Positions 24,972-33,922 of a DNA stretch of 64,000 nt are shown here, one piece after another. The notes under the pieces were generated by a model that saw nothing but the letters and a program-made list of their open reading frames with translations, ran no database searches and was not told the origin of the DNA. Made by a program: the position numbers and the translations under genes. The stretch comes from Inquilinus sp052078665. Its GTDB lineage: Bacteria > Pseudomonadota > Alphaproteobacteria > DSM-16000 > Inquilinaceae. The stretch covers positions 12,136 through 76,135 of the forward strand of contig NZ_JBQJIK010000037.1 of assembly GCF_052078665.1 (NCBI RefSeq), read 5' to 3'. The number at the start of each line of letters is the position of its first letter. Positions within the stretch are counted from its first letter, which is position 1.

Positions 24972-25487
24972 TCAGCCTCCAGCCTTCTTCGGCGTCTCGA
25001 ACGCCACCAACCGACCGCCCTGGCCGGCTTCGGCCCAGTGCTCCATCGGCAGCTCGATCACCGCGAGGCCGGCGGTCGGATATTTCTCCGCCAGCCGGGC
25101 CAGCGCTGCCGCGTCCCCCGCCGTCGCCAGCCGGCGCGCCAACTGCTCCAGGTCGGGGTTGTGGCCGACCAGCAGCACCGTCGCGGCCTCGTCCGGCGCC
25201 TGGCGCAGCCGGGCCAGCACCCCGGTGCCGCCGGCCAGATAGAGGCCGCGGTCGAAGCGGGTCTCGGGGGCGGCGCCCAGCGCCTCGAGCGCCAACGCCA
25301 GGGTCTGTCGAGCGCGGGTGGCGGTGGAGCACAGCACCAGATCCGGCATCGGGCCATGCGCCTTCAGCCAGGCGCCCATCTTCGGCGCGGTGTCGCGGCC
25401 GCGCTCCGCCAGCGGCCGGTCGTGATCGGCCAGTTCCGGGTCGGCCCAGTCGGACTTCGCGTGCCGCAGCAGGATCAGGGTCTTCAT
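24972..25487 (-). CDS. sixA: SixA-type phosphohistidine phosphatase
   Basis: This 171-residue histidine-phosphatase-family protein has the N-terminal RHG-type motif LILLRHAKSDWAD. The second catalytic region is LLVGHNPDLEQLARRL. In E. coli, SixA removes phosphate from histidines of phosphotransfer proteins; here the partner is unknown. ATG 25487 is the natural start, as the motif must be near the N terminus; longer frames run into non-coding sequence. The 250-base gap downstream (24724-24971) has no further recognised element. Confidence 0.85.
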   Translation of the reverse strand: MKTLILLRHAKSDWADPELADHDRPLAERGRDTAPKMGAWLKAHGPMPDLVLCSTATRARQTLALALEALGAAPETRFDRGLYLAGGTGVLARLRQAPDEAATVLLVGHNPDLEQLARRLATAGDAAALARLAEKYPTAGLAVIELPMEHWAEAGQGGRLVAFETPKKAGG

Positions 25488-25597
25488 TGTGCCTCCCAGC
25501 GGGCCTACGTTGCGCAACATCTGGCGCCGCGTCCAGCCACGAGGCACCATGCGGGTGATGCGCCCGTTATGCCGGGCCGCGGGCCGAGGAGACGGAC

Positions 25598-27124
25598 ATG
25601 ACCGACGGACTCTATTTCGCCAAGGGCCAGCGCGAGCACCGGCTGCTGCTCGGCCTCGGCAACCGCCACGGGCTGATCGCCGGCGCCACCGGCACCGGCA
25701 AGACCGTGTCGCTGAAAGTCCTGGCCGAAGGCTTCAGCCAGGCCGGCGTGCCGGTCTTCGTCGCCGATGTGAAGGGCGACATCGCCGGCATCAGCCAGCC
25801 CGGCGCGGCCAACCCGAAGATCGAGGAGCGCGCCAAGGCGCTCGGCCTCGGCGCGCTGGCGTATCAGGGCTACCCGACCGTGTTCTGGGACCTGTACGGC
25901 AAGCAGGGCACGCCGGTCCGCGCCACGGTGGCGGAGATGGGGCCGCTGCTGCTGTCCCGCTTGCTGCAGCTCAACGACACGCAGGAGGGCGTGCTCAACA
26001 TCGCCTTCAAGGCGGCGGACGAGGAAGGGCTGCTGCTGCTCGACCTCAAGGACCTGCAGGCGCTGCTGGCGCACATGGCCGAGAACGCGTCGAAGTTCAC
26101 CGGCGTCTACGGCAACGTCTCCAAGGCCTCGGTCGGCAGCATCCAGCGCCAGCTGCTGGTGCTGGAGCAGCAGGGGGCGGAGGCCTTCTTCGGCGAGCCG
26201 GCGCTCGACCTCACCGATCTGATCCGCACCAATTCGGACGGGCGCGGCGTGATCAACGTGCTGGCGGCCGAGACGCTGATCCAGGCGCCGCGGCTCTACG
26301 CCACCTTCCTGCTCTGGCTGCTGTCCGAGCTGTTCGAGCGCCTGCCCGAGCTCGGCGACCCGGACAAGCCGAAGCTGGTGTTCTTCTTCGACGAGGCGCA
26401 TCTGCTGTTCGACGACGCGCCCAGGGCGCTGGTCGAGAAGGTCGAGCAGGTGGTGCGGCTGATCCGCTCCAAGGGCGTCGGCGTCTATTTCGTCTCGCAG
26501 AACCCGATCGACATCCCGGACAAGGTGCTGGCCCAGCTCGGCAACCGGGCGCAGCACGCGCTGCGCGCCTTCACCCCGCGCGACCAGAAGGCGCTGAAGG
26601 CCAGCGCCGACACCTTCCGCACCGAGGCCGGGCTCGACGTCGCCCGCGCGCTGCAGGAACTGGCGGTGGGCGAGGCGCTGGTCTCCTTCCTCGACCCCAA
26701 GGGCATCCCCGAGGTGGTGGAGCGGGCGCTGGTCTGTCCGCCGGTCTCGCGCCTCGGCCCGATCACCGATGCCGAGCGCCAGGCTGCGATCGCAGCCGGC
26801 GGCATGGCCGCGAAATACGCCACCGCCATCGACCGCGACTCCGCCTATGAGAAGCTGAGCGTCAAGGCGGCCGAGGCGCAGCAGCAGGCGACGGCCGCCA
26901 CCGAGGCCAAGGCCCAGGCGAAGGCCGAGGCCAAGGAAGGCCCCAGCATGGCGGAGTCGATCTTCCGCGACGTCATCCGCAACACCGGCAGCTCGGTCGG
27001 CACCCAACTCGGCCGCAGCCTCGGGCGCAGCGTCGGCGGTTCGGGCGCCAGCACGATCGGCGGCACCATCGGCCGCGCCGTGGTCCGCGGCATCCTCGGC
27101 TCGCTCTTCGGCGGCCGGCGCTGA
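25598..27124 (+). CDS. HerA/YjgR-like ATPase (DUF853)
   Basis: This 508-residue P-loop ATPase matches the DUF853/YjgR family, related to HerA-FtsK translocases. Walker A is GATGTGKTVSLKVLAEGF (about residues 28-45), Walker B is KLVFFFDEAHLLF, and an arginine/sensor region FVSQNPIDIPDKVLAQLGNR follows. The tail has an Ala/Gln/Lys-rich coiled stretch and a Gly/Ser/Arg-rich end (GRSLGRSVGGSGASTIGGT). The cellular role is not established; a stand-alone nucleic-acid-linked ATPase is the usual view. Confidence 0.88.
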   Translation: MTDGLYFAKGQREHRLLLGLGNRHGLIAGATGTGKTVSLKVLAEGFSQAGVPVFVADVKGDIAGISQPGAANPKIEERAKALGLGALAYQGYPTVFWDLYGKQGTPVRATVAEMGPLLLSRLLQLNDTQEGVLNIAFKAADEEGLLLLDLKDLQALLAHMAENASKFTGVYGNVSKASVGSIQRQLLVLEQQGAEAFFGEPALDLTDLIRTNSDGRGVINVLAAETLIQAPRLYATFLLWLLSELFERLPELGDPDKPKLVFFFDEAHLLFDDAPRALVEKVEQVVRLIRSKGVGVYFVSQNPIDIPDKVLAQLGNRAQHALRAFTPRDQKALKASADTFRTEAGLDVARALQELAVGEALVSFLDPKGIPEVVERALVCPPVSRLGPITDAERQAAIAAGGMAAKYATAIDRDSAYEKLSVKAAEAQQQATAATEAKAQAKAEAKEGPSMAESIFRDVIRNTGSSVGTQLGRSLGRSVGGSGASTIGGTIGRAVVRGILGSLFGGRR

Positions 27125-27206
27125 GGGACCGCGCAGCCGGAGGCGTCGTGCCCTAGGGGCGCGGCGCCCCTGTCCGCCACCGGGGCGGCTGGGGTATGCT
27201 CCGCCC

Positions 27207-28619
27207 ATGCAGGACAACGACGCCCTCTTCGACGCCTTGCGCCGCTCGGCCGACCCCGGCGTGGTCGATGCCGTCGACGATCTCGTCCGCAACGGCCGCG
27301 ACGACGAGCTCGCGCGCATCAACGCCGTGGGCTTCGCGGCCGGCCGCGGCCTGGACGAGGAGACGGTGATCGCGGCCCTGTTGCACGCCTCGCGGCTGGG
27401 CCTGTTCGAGATGTCCTGGAACATCCTGTGCCCGAGCTGCGGCGGCGTCCTCGGCGCCAACGCCACGCTGAAGAGCGTGCGGCAGCAGGATTACCACTGC
27501 GCATTCTGCGCGGTGACCAGCGAGCCGACGCTCGACGACACGGTGGAGGTCAGCTTCACGGTCAGTCCCCGGATCCGCCGCATCGCCGCCCACGACCCCG
27601 ACAGCCTCGGCTTCTGGGACTATCACCGGCAGGTCTTCTTCGGATCGGGCGTCGCGTTCCCCGAGCCGGGCGCGTTCGACGAGCTCAGCCGCAAGGCCAT
27701 GCTGGAGACCGTCGAGCTGCAGGCCGGCGAACGGATGATCCTGGCCCTGCAGCTTCCCGCGCTGCCCGTCATCATCTTCGACCCGGTGACCCACACGGCC
27801 CATCTGGTCGAGACCGCGGGCGAGCCGACGACGGAGCGCCGCGAGCTTTCGATGATCTTCACCAGCGCCGCTGCCGGCGTCGGCCGCATGACCCTGTCTT
27901 CGGGTCCGCTCCGCCTCCTGCTGGACAACCGCACGGAGCGCCGGGTCCTGGTCGGCGTCTATGTGGCGAACGCGGAACTGGACCGGCTGATCGGCGGCCG
28001 CCGCCCGTTCCTGACCGCCAAGCGGCTGCTGACCAACCAGACCTTCCGCGACCTCTACCGGACGGAGACGCTCGACGTCGAGCAGCGGCTCAAGATCATG
28101 AGCCTGACCTTCCTGTTCACGGATCTGAAGGGGTCGACCGATCTGTATGAGCGGGTCGGCGACCTCGTCGCCTACGACCTGGTGCGCTCCCACTTCCAGA
28201 TCCTGAACGAGATCGTGGCGTCCGAAGCCGGCGCCGTGGTCAAGACCATCGGCGATGCCGTGATGGCGACGTTCCCGGCGCCGCACCGGGCCGTGTCGGC
28301 CGCGCTGCGCATGCGCGACTCCATGCGGCAACTGAATGCGCGGCAGGGGGCGGAGGAGCTGATCCTGAAGATCGGGATCCACGAGGGGCCGTGCCTCGCG
28401 GTGAACCTCAACGACCGCCAGGACTATTTCGGCCAGACCGTCAACATCGCGTCGCGGGTGCAGGCGCTGGCCACCGGGGACAGCATCTTCGCCACCCAGG
28501 CGGTCGTCCGGGACGCGGAGTCGGTCCGGCTGCTCTCGTCGCGCGGGGTCGAGGCCCGGCCTCAGGCGCTGACCCTCCGGGGCGTCGCCGACCGCATGCC
28601 CGTCTTCGCGATGAGCTGA
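27207..28619 (+). CDS. Class III adenylate/guanylate cyclase with N-terminal zinc-ribbon-like domain
   Basis: The 470-residue protein has a regulatory N-terminal region (DUF5939-like) with a four-cysteine element CPSCGG...CAFC at about residues 75-100. A class III cyclase domain follows from about residue 297. Metal-binding aspartates are in FLFTDLKGST and TIGDAVMATF, the lysine before TIGD is a likely base-recognition residue, and DYFGQTVNIASRVQA supplies the Asn/Arg transition-state pair. No membrane segments are present. It probably makes cAMP. The gene stands just upstream of ppk2. Confidence 0.88.
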   Translation: MQDNDALFDALRRSADPGVVDAVDDLVRNGRDDELARINAVGFAAGRGLDEETVIAALLHASRLGLFEMSWNILCPSCGGVLGANATLKSVRQQDYHCAFCAVTSEPTLDDTVEVSFTVSPRIRRIAAHDPDSLGFWDYHRQVFFGSGVAFPEPGAFDELSRKAMLETVELQAGERMILALQLPALPVIIFDPVTHTAHLVETAGEPTTERRELSMIFTSAAAGVGRMTLSSGPLRLLLDNRTERRVLVGVYVANAELDRLIGGRRPFLTAKRLLTNQTFRDLYRTETLDVEQRLKIMSLTFLFTDLKGSTDLYERVGDLVAYDLVRSHFQILNEIVASEAGAVVKTIGDAVMATFPAPHRAVSAALRMRDSMRQLNARQGAEELILKIGIHEGPCLAVNLNDRQDYFGQTVNIASRVQALATGDSIFATQAVVRDAESVRLLSSRGVEARPQALTLRGVADRMPVFAMS

Positions 28620-28737
28620 CGCGGGGGAAGGGCGGCGACACCAGGCAAAAGTGGCCGGACCTGCCCGGCCGGCGACCGACTGTCACCAAACTGCATAAGC
28701 TTCCGGGTACATGGGGTGAGCAGCAGGAGGCAGGCAC

Positions 28738-29655
28738 ATGACTGAGCTGAAAGACACCGAGACCCGCAGCTGGCTCGAGATCGAGCTCGAGGACGACATG
28801 GACGAGGAGCTCGAGCAGGCGGTCGACGACGCCCGCGTCCCGCCCGAGCTGCGCGCCCTGCTCGAGACGCGCCGGAAGAACTCCATCGACCGCCACATCT
28901 ATTTCAACGAGCTGCTGCGGCTTCAGAGCGAGCTCGTGAAGCTGCAGGACTGGGTCCACTACAAGGGCCTCAAGATGGTGGTCCTGTTCGAGGGCCGCGA
29001 CAGCGCCGGCAAGGGCGGCGCCATCAAGCGCATCACCCAGCGCGTGAATCCGCGCACCTGCCGGGTGGTGGCGCTGCCCGCACCCTCCGACCGCGAGAAG
29101 ACCCAGTGGTACTTCCAGCGCTACGTGCCGCATCTGCCGGCAGCCGGCGAGATCGTGCTGTTCGACCGCAGCTGGTACAACCGCGCCGGCGTCGAGCGCG
29201 TCATGGGCTTCGCCGGCGAAGGCCAGGTGGAGGACTTCTTCCGCGACGTGCCGGAGTTCGAGCGCATGCTGCTGCGCTCCGGCATCATCCTCGTCAAGTA
29301 CTGGTTCTCCATCACCGACGAGGAGCAGCAGCTGCGCTTCCTCATGCGCATCCACGACCCTATCAAGCAGTGGAAGCTCTCGCCCATGGACCTGCAGTCC
29401 CGCGTGCGCTGGGAGCAGTACACCAAGGCCAAGGAGGCCATGTTCGAGCGCACCAGCATTCCCGAGGCGCCCTGGCACATCGTGGAAGGCAATGACAAGA
29501 AGCGGGCGCGCCTGAACTGCATCTCGCACCTGCTCTCGGCGGTCCCCTACGAGGAGGTGCCGCATGAGGAGATCAATCTGCCGGAACGGGTGTTCGACCC
29601 GAACTACGAGCGCCGCACGCTGCCGGCCGAGCTCTACGTGCCCCAGCGCTACTGA
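28738..29655 (+). CDS. ppk2: Polyphosphate kinase 2
   Basis: This 305-residue PPK2-family kinase transfers phosphate between polyphosphate and nucleoside diphosphates. Motifs are Walker A FEGRDSAGKGGAIKRI (about residues 83-98), Walker B FDRSWYNRAGVERVMGF and the lid segment SPMDLQSRVRWEQYTKAKE. The acidic N-terminal 45 residues are typical of the single-domain class. ATG 28738 has AGGAGG eight bases upstream. It is followed by ppk1 and ppx, giving one polyphosphate block. Confidence 0.95.
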   Translation: MTELKDTETRSWLEIELEDDMDEELEQAVDDARVPPELRALLETRRKNSIDRHIYFNELLRLQSELVKLQDWVHYKGLKMVVLFEGRDSAGKGGAIKRITQRVNPRTCRVVALPAPSDREKTQWYFQRYVPHLPAAGEIVLFDRSWYNRAGVERVMGFAGEGQVEDFFRDVPEFERMLLRSGIILVKYWFSITDEEQQLRFLMRIHDPIKQWKLSPMDLQSRVRWEQYTKAKEAMFERTSIPEAPWHIVEGNDKKRARLNCISHLLSAVPYEEVPHEEINLPERVFDPNYERRTLPAELYVPQRY

Positions 29656-29656
29656 G

Positions 29657-29699
29657 GGAAGGAGCCGGGCGCGGCGACCCCGCGCCTGGGGACCCTTCC
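29657..29699 (+). terminator. Strong hairpin after ppk2
   Basis: GGAAGG (29657-29662) pairs with CCTTCC (29694-29699). Inside, GGCGCGG (29668-29674) pairs with CCGCGCC (29680-29686). No T-tract follows, so this may be a terminator or an attenuating stem between ppk2 and ppk1. Confidence 0.4.
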
Positions 29700-29780
29700 G
29701 CGCACGCGTCCGGCGCAGGGCGGCGATTTCATCGCCTCGACATGGCGCTTCCCATTCGGGCTTGTGTATAGTGCGGTGAA

Positions 29781-29803
29781 ATCGAGCCCGACAAGGGCTT
29801 GAT
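29781..29803 (+). promoter_or_regulatory. Hairpin in the ppk1 5' region
   Basis: ATCGAGCCC (29781-29789) pairs with GGGCTTGAT (29795-29803) with one G-T pair and a five-base loop. It lies 43 bases before the ppk1 start and after a possible -10 element TATAGT at 29767-29772. It could be part of the leader RNA; function unknown. Confidence 0.4.
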
Positions 29804-29845
29804 ATTACAGTTTTGTTGCGATCGATGAAGGTTCGGAGACGACCC

Positions 29846-32044
29846 GTGAGCATGTTGCAGAGCACCGCCGAGGCCGTCCTCACCGAGGCGCCGGAGGCTG
29901 TCCGCGCACCCGTCCTGCCGTCGATCCCGGCAGATTCGCCCGACCGTTTCATCAATCGCGAGCTGTCCTGGCTGGCCTTCAACCAGCGCGTCCTGGAGGA
30001 GGCCTACAACACCCGCTCCCCGCTGCTGGAGCGGCTGCGCTTCCTGTCGATCTCGGCCTCCAACCTGGACGAGTTCTACATGGTCCGCGTCGCCGGGCTG
30101 AAGGCGCAGGTTGCGCTCGGCGTCGCCTCGCCGAGCCAGGACGGGCTCAGCCCGGCGCAGCAACTGGGCGAGATCGCCACCCGGGTGCAGGAGCTGATGC
30201 GCGACCAGCAGCATTGCTGGCGCGTCCTGAGCGAGGAGCTGCGGGCCGCCGGCATCGCCGTGGCCGGTCCGAACGAGCTGACCAAGCCGGAGAAGGCCTG
30301 GCTCGAGGAGCGGTTCCTCAACGAGATGTTCCCGGTGCTGACGCCGCTCGCCATCGACCCGGCCCATCCCTTCCCCTTCATCCCCAATCTCGGCCTCTGC
30401 CTGGCCCTGACCCTGGTCAATGCCGGGGAGGAGACGCAGGACGAGATGGACGCGATCGTGCCGCTGCCGCCGCAGCTCGACCGCTTCACCCGCCTGCCCG
30501 GGGCGCCGATCCGCTTCGTGCTGCTCGAGGACGTGGTCAAGCTGTTCCTCGATCGCCTCTTCCCCGGCTACACGCTGCACGCCAGCGGCGTGTTCCGGGT
30601 GATCCGCGACAGCGAGATGGAGATCGACGAGGAAGCCGAGGATCTGGTCAAGACCTTCGAGAGCGCGCTAAAGCGCCGGCGCAAGGGCATCGTCATCCGC
30701 CTCTCGGTCTCCGCCGACGTGCCGGACTCGCTGCGCCGCTTCGTCTGCGAGAAGCTGAAGGTGAAGGATGAGGATGTCTACGCCCAGGATCGGCTGCTCG
30801 GCCTCAGCGACACTAGGAAGCTGATCGTCGACGAACGGCCGGAGCTGCTGTTCTCGCCCTACAACGCCCGGTTCCCGGAGCGGGTGCGCGATTTCGGTGG
30901 CGACAGCTTCGCCGCGATCCGGGCCAAGGACATCGTCGTCCACCACCCCTATGAGAGCTTCGACATCGTCGTCCAGTTCCTGCGCCAGGCGGCGCGCGAC
31001 CCCGACGTCGTGGCGATCAAGCAGACCCTGTACCGCACCTCGAAGGACTCGCCGATCGTCCAGGCCCTGGTCGAGGCGGCGGAGGCCGGCAAGTCGGTCA
31101 CCGCGATGGTCGAGCTGAAGGCCCGCTTCGACGAGGAGGCCAACATCCGCTGGGCCCGCGACCTGGAGCGGGCCGGCGCCCAGGTGGTCTACGGGATCAT
31201 CCATCTGAAGACCCACGCCAAGATCTCGATGGTGGTGCGGCGGGAGCAGGGCGGCCTGCGCACCTACACCCATTTCGGAACCGGCAACTACCACCCGATC
31301 ACCGCCAAGATCTACACCGATCTCAGCTTCTTCACCTGCGATCCGGGCCTCGGCCACGACGCGGCGGCGGTGTTCAACTACATGACCGGCTACGCCAAGC
31401 CGGCGCAACTGGAGAAGCTGTCGATCGCGCCCCTGTTCCTGCGCAGCCGGATCATGGAGTCGATCGAGGCCGAGATCGACAACGCCAAGGCCGGCAAGCC
31501 GGCCCAGATCTGGGTCAAGCTGAACGCGCTGGTCGACGCCACCATCATCGACAAGCTCTACGAGGCCTCGCAGGCCGGGGTGGAGATCGACCTGGTGATC
31601 CGCGGCATCTGCTGCCTGCGCCCCGGCGTGCCCGGCCTGTCCGAGAACATCCGGGTGCATTCGATCGTCGGCCGCTTCCTGGAGCACGCCCGCATCCTGT
31701 GCTTCGGCAACGGCCAGAAGCTGCCGTCGCGCCAGGCCAAGGTGTACCTGTCCTCGGCCGACTGGATGCCGCGCAACCTCGACGGCCGGATCGAGAGCCT
31801 GGTGCCGCTCGAGAACGCCACCGTCCGCCAGCAGGTGATGGAGCAGATCATGCTGGCGAATCTGAAGGACGAGTCGAACACTTGGATGCTCGCCCCCGAT
31901 GGCCGCTATCATCGCCATGACGCGCCGGAGGATGCCTTCAGCGCGCATATGTACTTCATGACCAACCCCAGCCTGTCCGGCCGGGGCAGCGCGTGGAAGG
32001 ATGCCAAGCGGGCGCCGCGCCGCCTGGTCAAGCCCGCGGAATAA
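29846..32044 (+). CDS. ppk1: Polyphosphate kinase 1
   Basis: This 732-residue enzyme polymerises phosphate from ATP into polyphosphate at the membrane. The N domain starts at RFINRELSWLAFNQRVLEEA, and the head/catalytic domains contain the expected histidines in IHLKTHAKISMVVRRE (autophosphorylation site region) and RVHSIVGRFLEHARI. Length is normal. GTG 29846 is chosen because GGAG lies seven bases upstream; the frame extends to a TTG at 29813 but the extra residues are basic and unconserved in style. Together with ppk2 and ppx it forms a polyphosphate turnover block. Confidence 0.96.
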   Translation: MSMLQSTAEAVLTEAPEAVRAPVLPSIPADSPDRFINRELSWLAFNQRVLEEAYNTRSPLLERLRFLSISASNLDEFYMVRVAGLKAQVALGVASPSQDGLSPAQQLGEIATRVQELMRDQQHCWRVLSEELRAAGIAVAGPNELTKPEKAWLEERFLNEMFPVLTPLAIDPAHPFPFIPNLGLCLALTLVNAGEETQDEMDAIVPLPPQLDRFTRLPGAPIRFVLLEDVVKLFLDRLFPGYTLHASGVFRVIRDSEMEIDEEAEDLVKTFESALKRRRKGIVIRLSVSADVPDSLRRFVCEKLKVKDEDVYAQDRLLGLSDTRKLIVDERPELLFSPYNARFPERVRDFGGDSFAAIRAKDIVVHHPYESFDIVVQFLRQAARDPDVVAIKQTLYRTSKDSPIVQALVEAAEAGKSVTAMVELKARFDEEANIRWARDLERAGAQVVYGIIHLKTHAKISMVVRREQGGLRTYTHFGTGNYHPITAKIYTDLSFFTCDPGLGHDAAAVFNYMTGYAKPAQLEKLSIAPLFLRSRIMESIEAEIDNAKAGKPAQIWVKLNALVDATIIDKLYEASQAGVEIDLVIRGICCLRPGVPGLSENIRVHSIVGRFLEHARILCFGNGQKLPSRQAKVYLSSADWMPRNLDGRIESLVPLENATVRQQVMEQIMLANLKDESNTWMLAPDGRYHRHDAPEDAFSAHMYFMTNPSLSGRGSAWKDAKRAPRRLVKPAE

Positions 32045-32057
32045 GGATCGAGGCTCG

Positions 32058-33566
32058 GTGTTCCGTATCGGACCGATCGTGCCGTCCCGGCCGGGGCGGG
32101 TGGGCGTCATCGACATCGGCTCGAACTCGATCCGTCTCGTCGTCTATGACCGGGTGACCCGGTCGCCCGTCCCGGTGTTCAACGAGAAGGTGATGTGCGG
32201 CCTCGGCCGCGGCCTGGGCCAGGCCGGCCGCCTGTCGCCCGAGGGCGTGGTCCAGGCGCTCGACAACCTCTCGCGCTTCACCCGGCTCCTGGAAGGCATG
32301 GGGGTCGACCGGGTCGACGTGCTGGCCACCGCGGCGGTGCGCGAGGCCGAGGACGGCGCCGATTTCGTCGCCGAGGTCGAGCGCCGCTGCGGCCTGCCGG
32401 TCACCGTGATCAGCGGGGTGGAGGAGGCGCGGCTGTCCGCCCTCGGCGTGATCTCCGGCATCCGCGACGTCGACGGCGTGATGGGCGATCTCGGCGGCGG
32501 CTCGCTCGAGCTGGTCGGGCTCGACCGCGGCGAGATCGACGAGCAGGTGACCCTGCCGCTCGGCCCGTTCCGGCTGATGGACGAGACCGGCGCGCGCAAG
32601 GAGGCGCGCAGCGTCGTGCTCGACACGCTGGGCCAGCAGGACTGGCTGCCGGCCTATGCCGGCCGCAGCTTCTACCCGGTCGGCGGCGCCTGGCGCGCCA
32701 TCGCCAAGCTGTTCATGGAGCGGGTGAACCACCCGCTGCACATCATCCACCAGTACACGGTGCCGACCGGCGCGCTGGCCGATTTCGTCGGCCTGGTGGC
32801 GAAGCAGAGCAAGGGAGCCCTATCCGGCGCCTCGATCTCCCGCCGCCGGGTCGAGATGCTGCCGATGGCCGCCCTGGTGCTGGAAGGCGTGCTGAAGACG
32901 CTGAAGCCGGCCCGGGTGGTGTTCTCCGCCCTCGGCCTGCGCGAGGGCCATCTCTACGACCTGCTGCCGCCGGAGGACCAGGCCCGCGACCCGCTGATCT
33001 ACGCCGCCGCCGAACTGGCGCACCGGCTCGACCGCTTCGGCCATGCCGAGGTGGTGGCGGAATGGACCCGCTCGGTGTTCCCGGAGGAGACGGCGGACGA
33101 TGCGCGGCTGCGCCAGGCCGCCAGCCTGCTGTCCGACATCGGCTGGTTCGAGCATCCCGACTACCGGGCCGAGCATGCCTGGCTGCGGGTGCTGCGCATG
33201 CCGGTCGCCGGGCTCGACCATGCCGAGCGCGTGTTCCTGGCGGCGGCCGTGTATGTCCGCTACGGCGGCACCCTTGGCGACGCGCTGACCGGGCCGGTGC
33301 TGGAACTGCTGACCGAGGCGATGCGCAACCGGGTGCTGGTGCTCGGCCAGGCGCTGCGCCTGGCCCACACCCTGACCGGCGGCGCCACCTCGCTGCTCGA
33401 GCGCACCAGCCTCACGGTCTCGGGCGAGGCGGTGGTGCTGAGCCTGCCGGCCGACGAGGAGGCGCTGACCGGCCTCGCCGTCGACCGGCGCCTCGACGCC
33501 GTCGCCAAGGCCCTGGGCAAGCCCGGCCGCGTCGTGGTCGAGGAATCGCGGCGGGCGGTAGGGTAG
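32058..33566 (+). CDS. ppx: Exopolyphosphatase (Ppx/GppA family)
   Basis: This 502-residue enzyme hydrolyses terminal phosphates of polyphosphate and possibly pppGpp. The N-terminal ASKHA fold shows VGVIDIGSNSIRLVVYD, with the acidic catalytic region in VISGVEEARLSALGV and the phosphate loop MGDLGGGSLELV. A C-terminal HD-like helical domain follows from about residue 310. The GTG start at 32058 is 14 bases after the ppk1 stop, with GAGG nearby, so the two are co-transcribed. Confidence 0.93.
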   Translation: MFRIGPIVPSRPGRVGVIDIGSNSIRLVVYDRVTRSPVPVFNEKVMCGLGRGLGQAGRLSPEGVVQALDNLSRFTRLLEGMGVDRVDVLATAAVREAEDGADFVAEVERRCGLPVTVISGVEEARLSALGVISGIRDVDGVMGDLGGGSLELVGLDRGEIDEQVTLPLGPFRLMDETGARKEARSVVLDTLGQQDWLPAYAGRSFYPVGGAWRAIAKLFMERVNHPLHIIHQYTVPTGALADFVGLVAKQSKGALSGASISRRRVEMLPMAALVLEGVLKTLKPARVVFSALGLREGHLYDLLPPEDQARDPLIYAAAELAHRLDRFGHAEVVAEWTRSVFPEETADDARLRQAASLLSDIGWFEHPDYRAEHAWLRVLRMPVAGLDHAERVFLAAAVYVRYGGTLGDALTGPVLELLTEAMRNRVLVLGQALRLAHTLTGGATSLLERTSLTVSGEAVVLSLPADEEALTGLAVDRRLDAVAKALGKPGRVVVEESRRAVG

Positions 33567-33590
33567 TCACGCAATGTAATGACGATGACA

Positions 33591-33620
33591 CTACGTCTAT
33601 GCTAGGATGACCGGACGTAG
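33591..33620 (+). promoter_or_regulatory. Inverted repeat at the toxin-antitoxin promoter
   Basis: CTACGTC (33591-33597) and GACGTAG (33614-33620) are perfect inverted copies around a 16-base spacer that contains TATGCT, a possible -10 element. The second arm runs into the antitoxin Shine-Dalgarno GGAGG. This is a plausible autoregulatory operator for the antitoxin below. Confidence 0.5.
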
Positions 33621-33631
33621 GAGGTCGAGCC

Positions 33632-33922
33632 ATGCCCACGCCGCGCGCCGCGTCCAGCAAGCGTGAAACGCTGAACATCCGCATCAAGCCCGAGGAGCGC
33701 AGCCTGATCGACCGCGCGGCGAAGGCGCGAGGAAAGAACCGCACGGACTTCGTGCTGGACGCCGCGCGAGCGGCCGCCGAAGAGGCCCTGCTCGACCAGA
33801 CCATCATCGTGGCCAGCCCCGAAGCCTATGCCGCGTTCCTGGCCCGGCTGGACATGCCGCCCCAACCCAATGAGCGGCTGCGCCGGACGATGCAGACCAA
33901 GGCTCCCTGGGACAAGGCATGA
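33632..33922 (+). CDS. DUF1778/TacA-type antitoxin
   Basis: This 96-residue protein has a ribbon-helix-helix N terminus (KRETLNIRIKPEERSLIDRAAKARGKNRTDFVLDAAR, residues about 10-46). A C-terminal segment then includes SPEAYAAFLARLDMPPQPNERLRRTM, which in the family wraps the GNAT toxin. RHH antitoxins repress their own operon. The gene starts with ATG after GGAGG and overlaps the toxin ATG by four bases. Confidence 0.9.
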   Translation: MPTPRAASSKRETLNIRIKPEERSLIDRAAKARGKNRTDFVLDAARAAAEEALLDQTIIVASPEAYAAFLARLDMPPQPNERLRRTMQTKAPWDKA

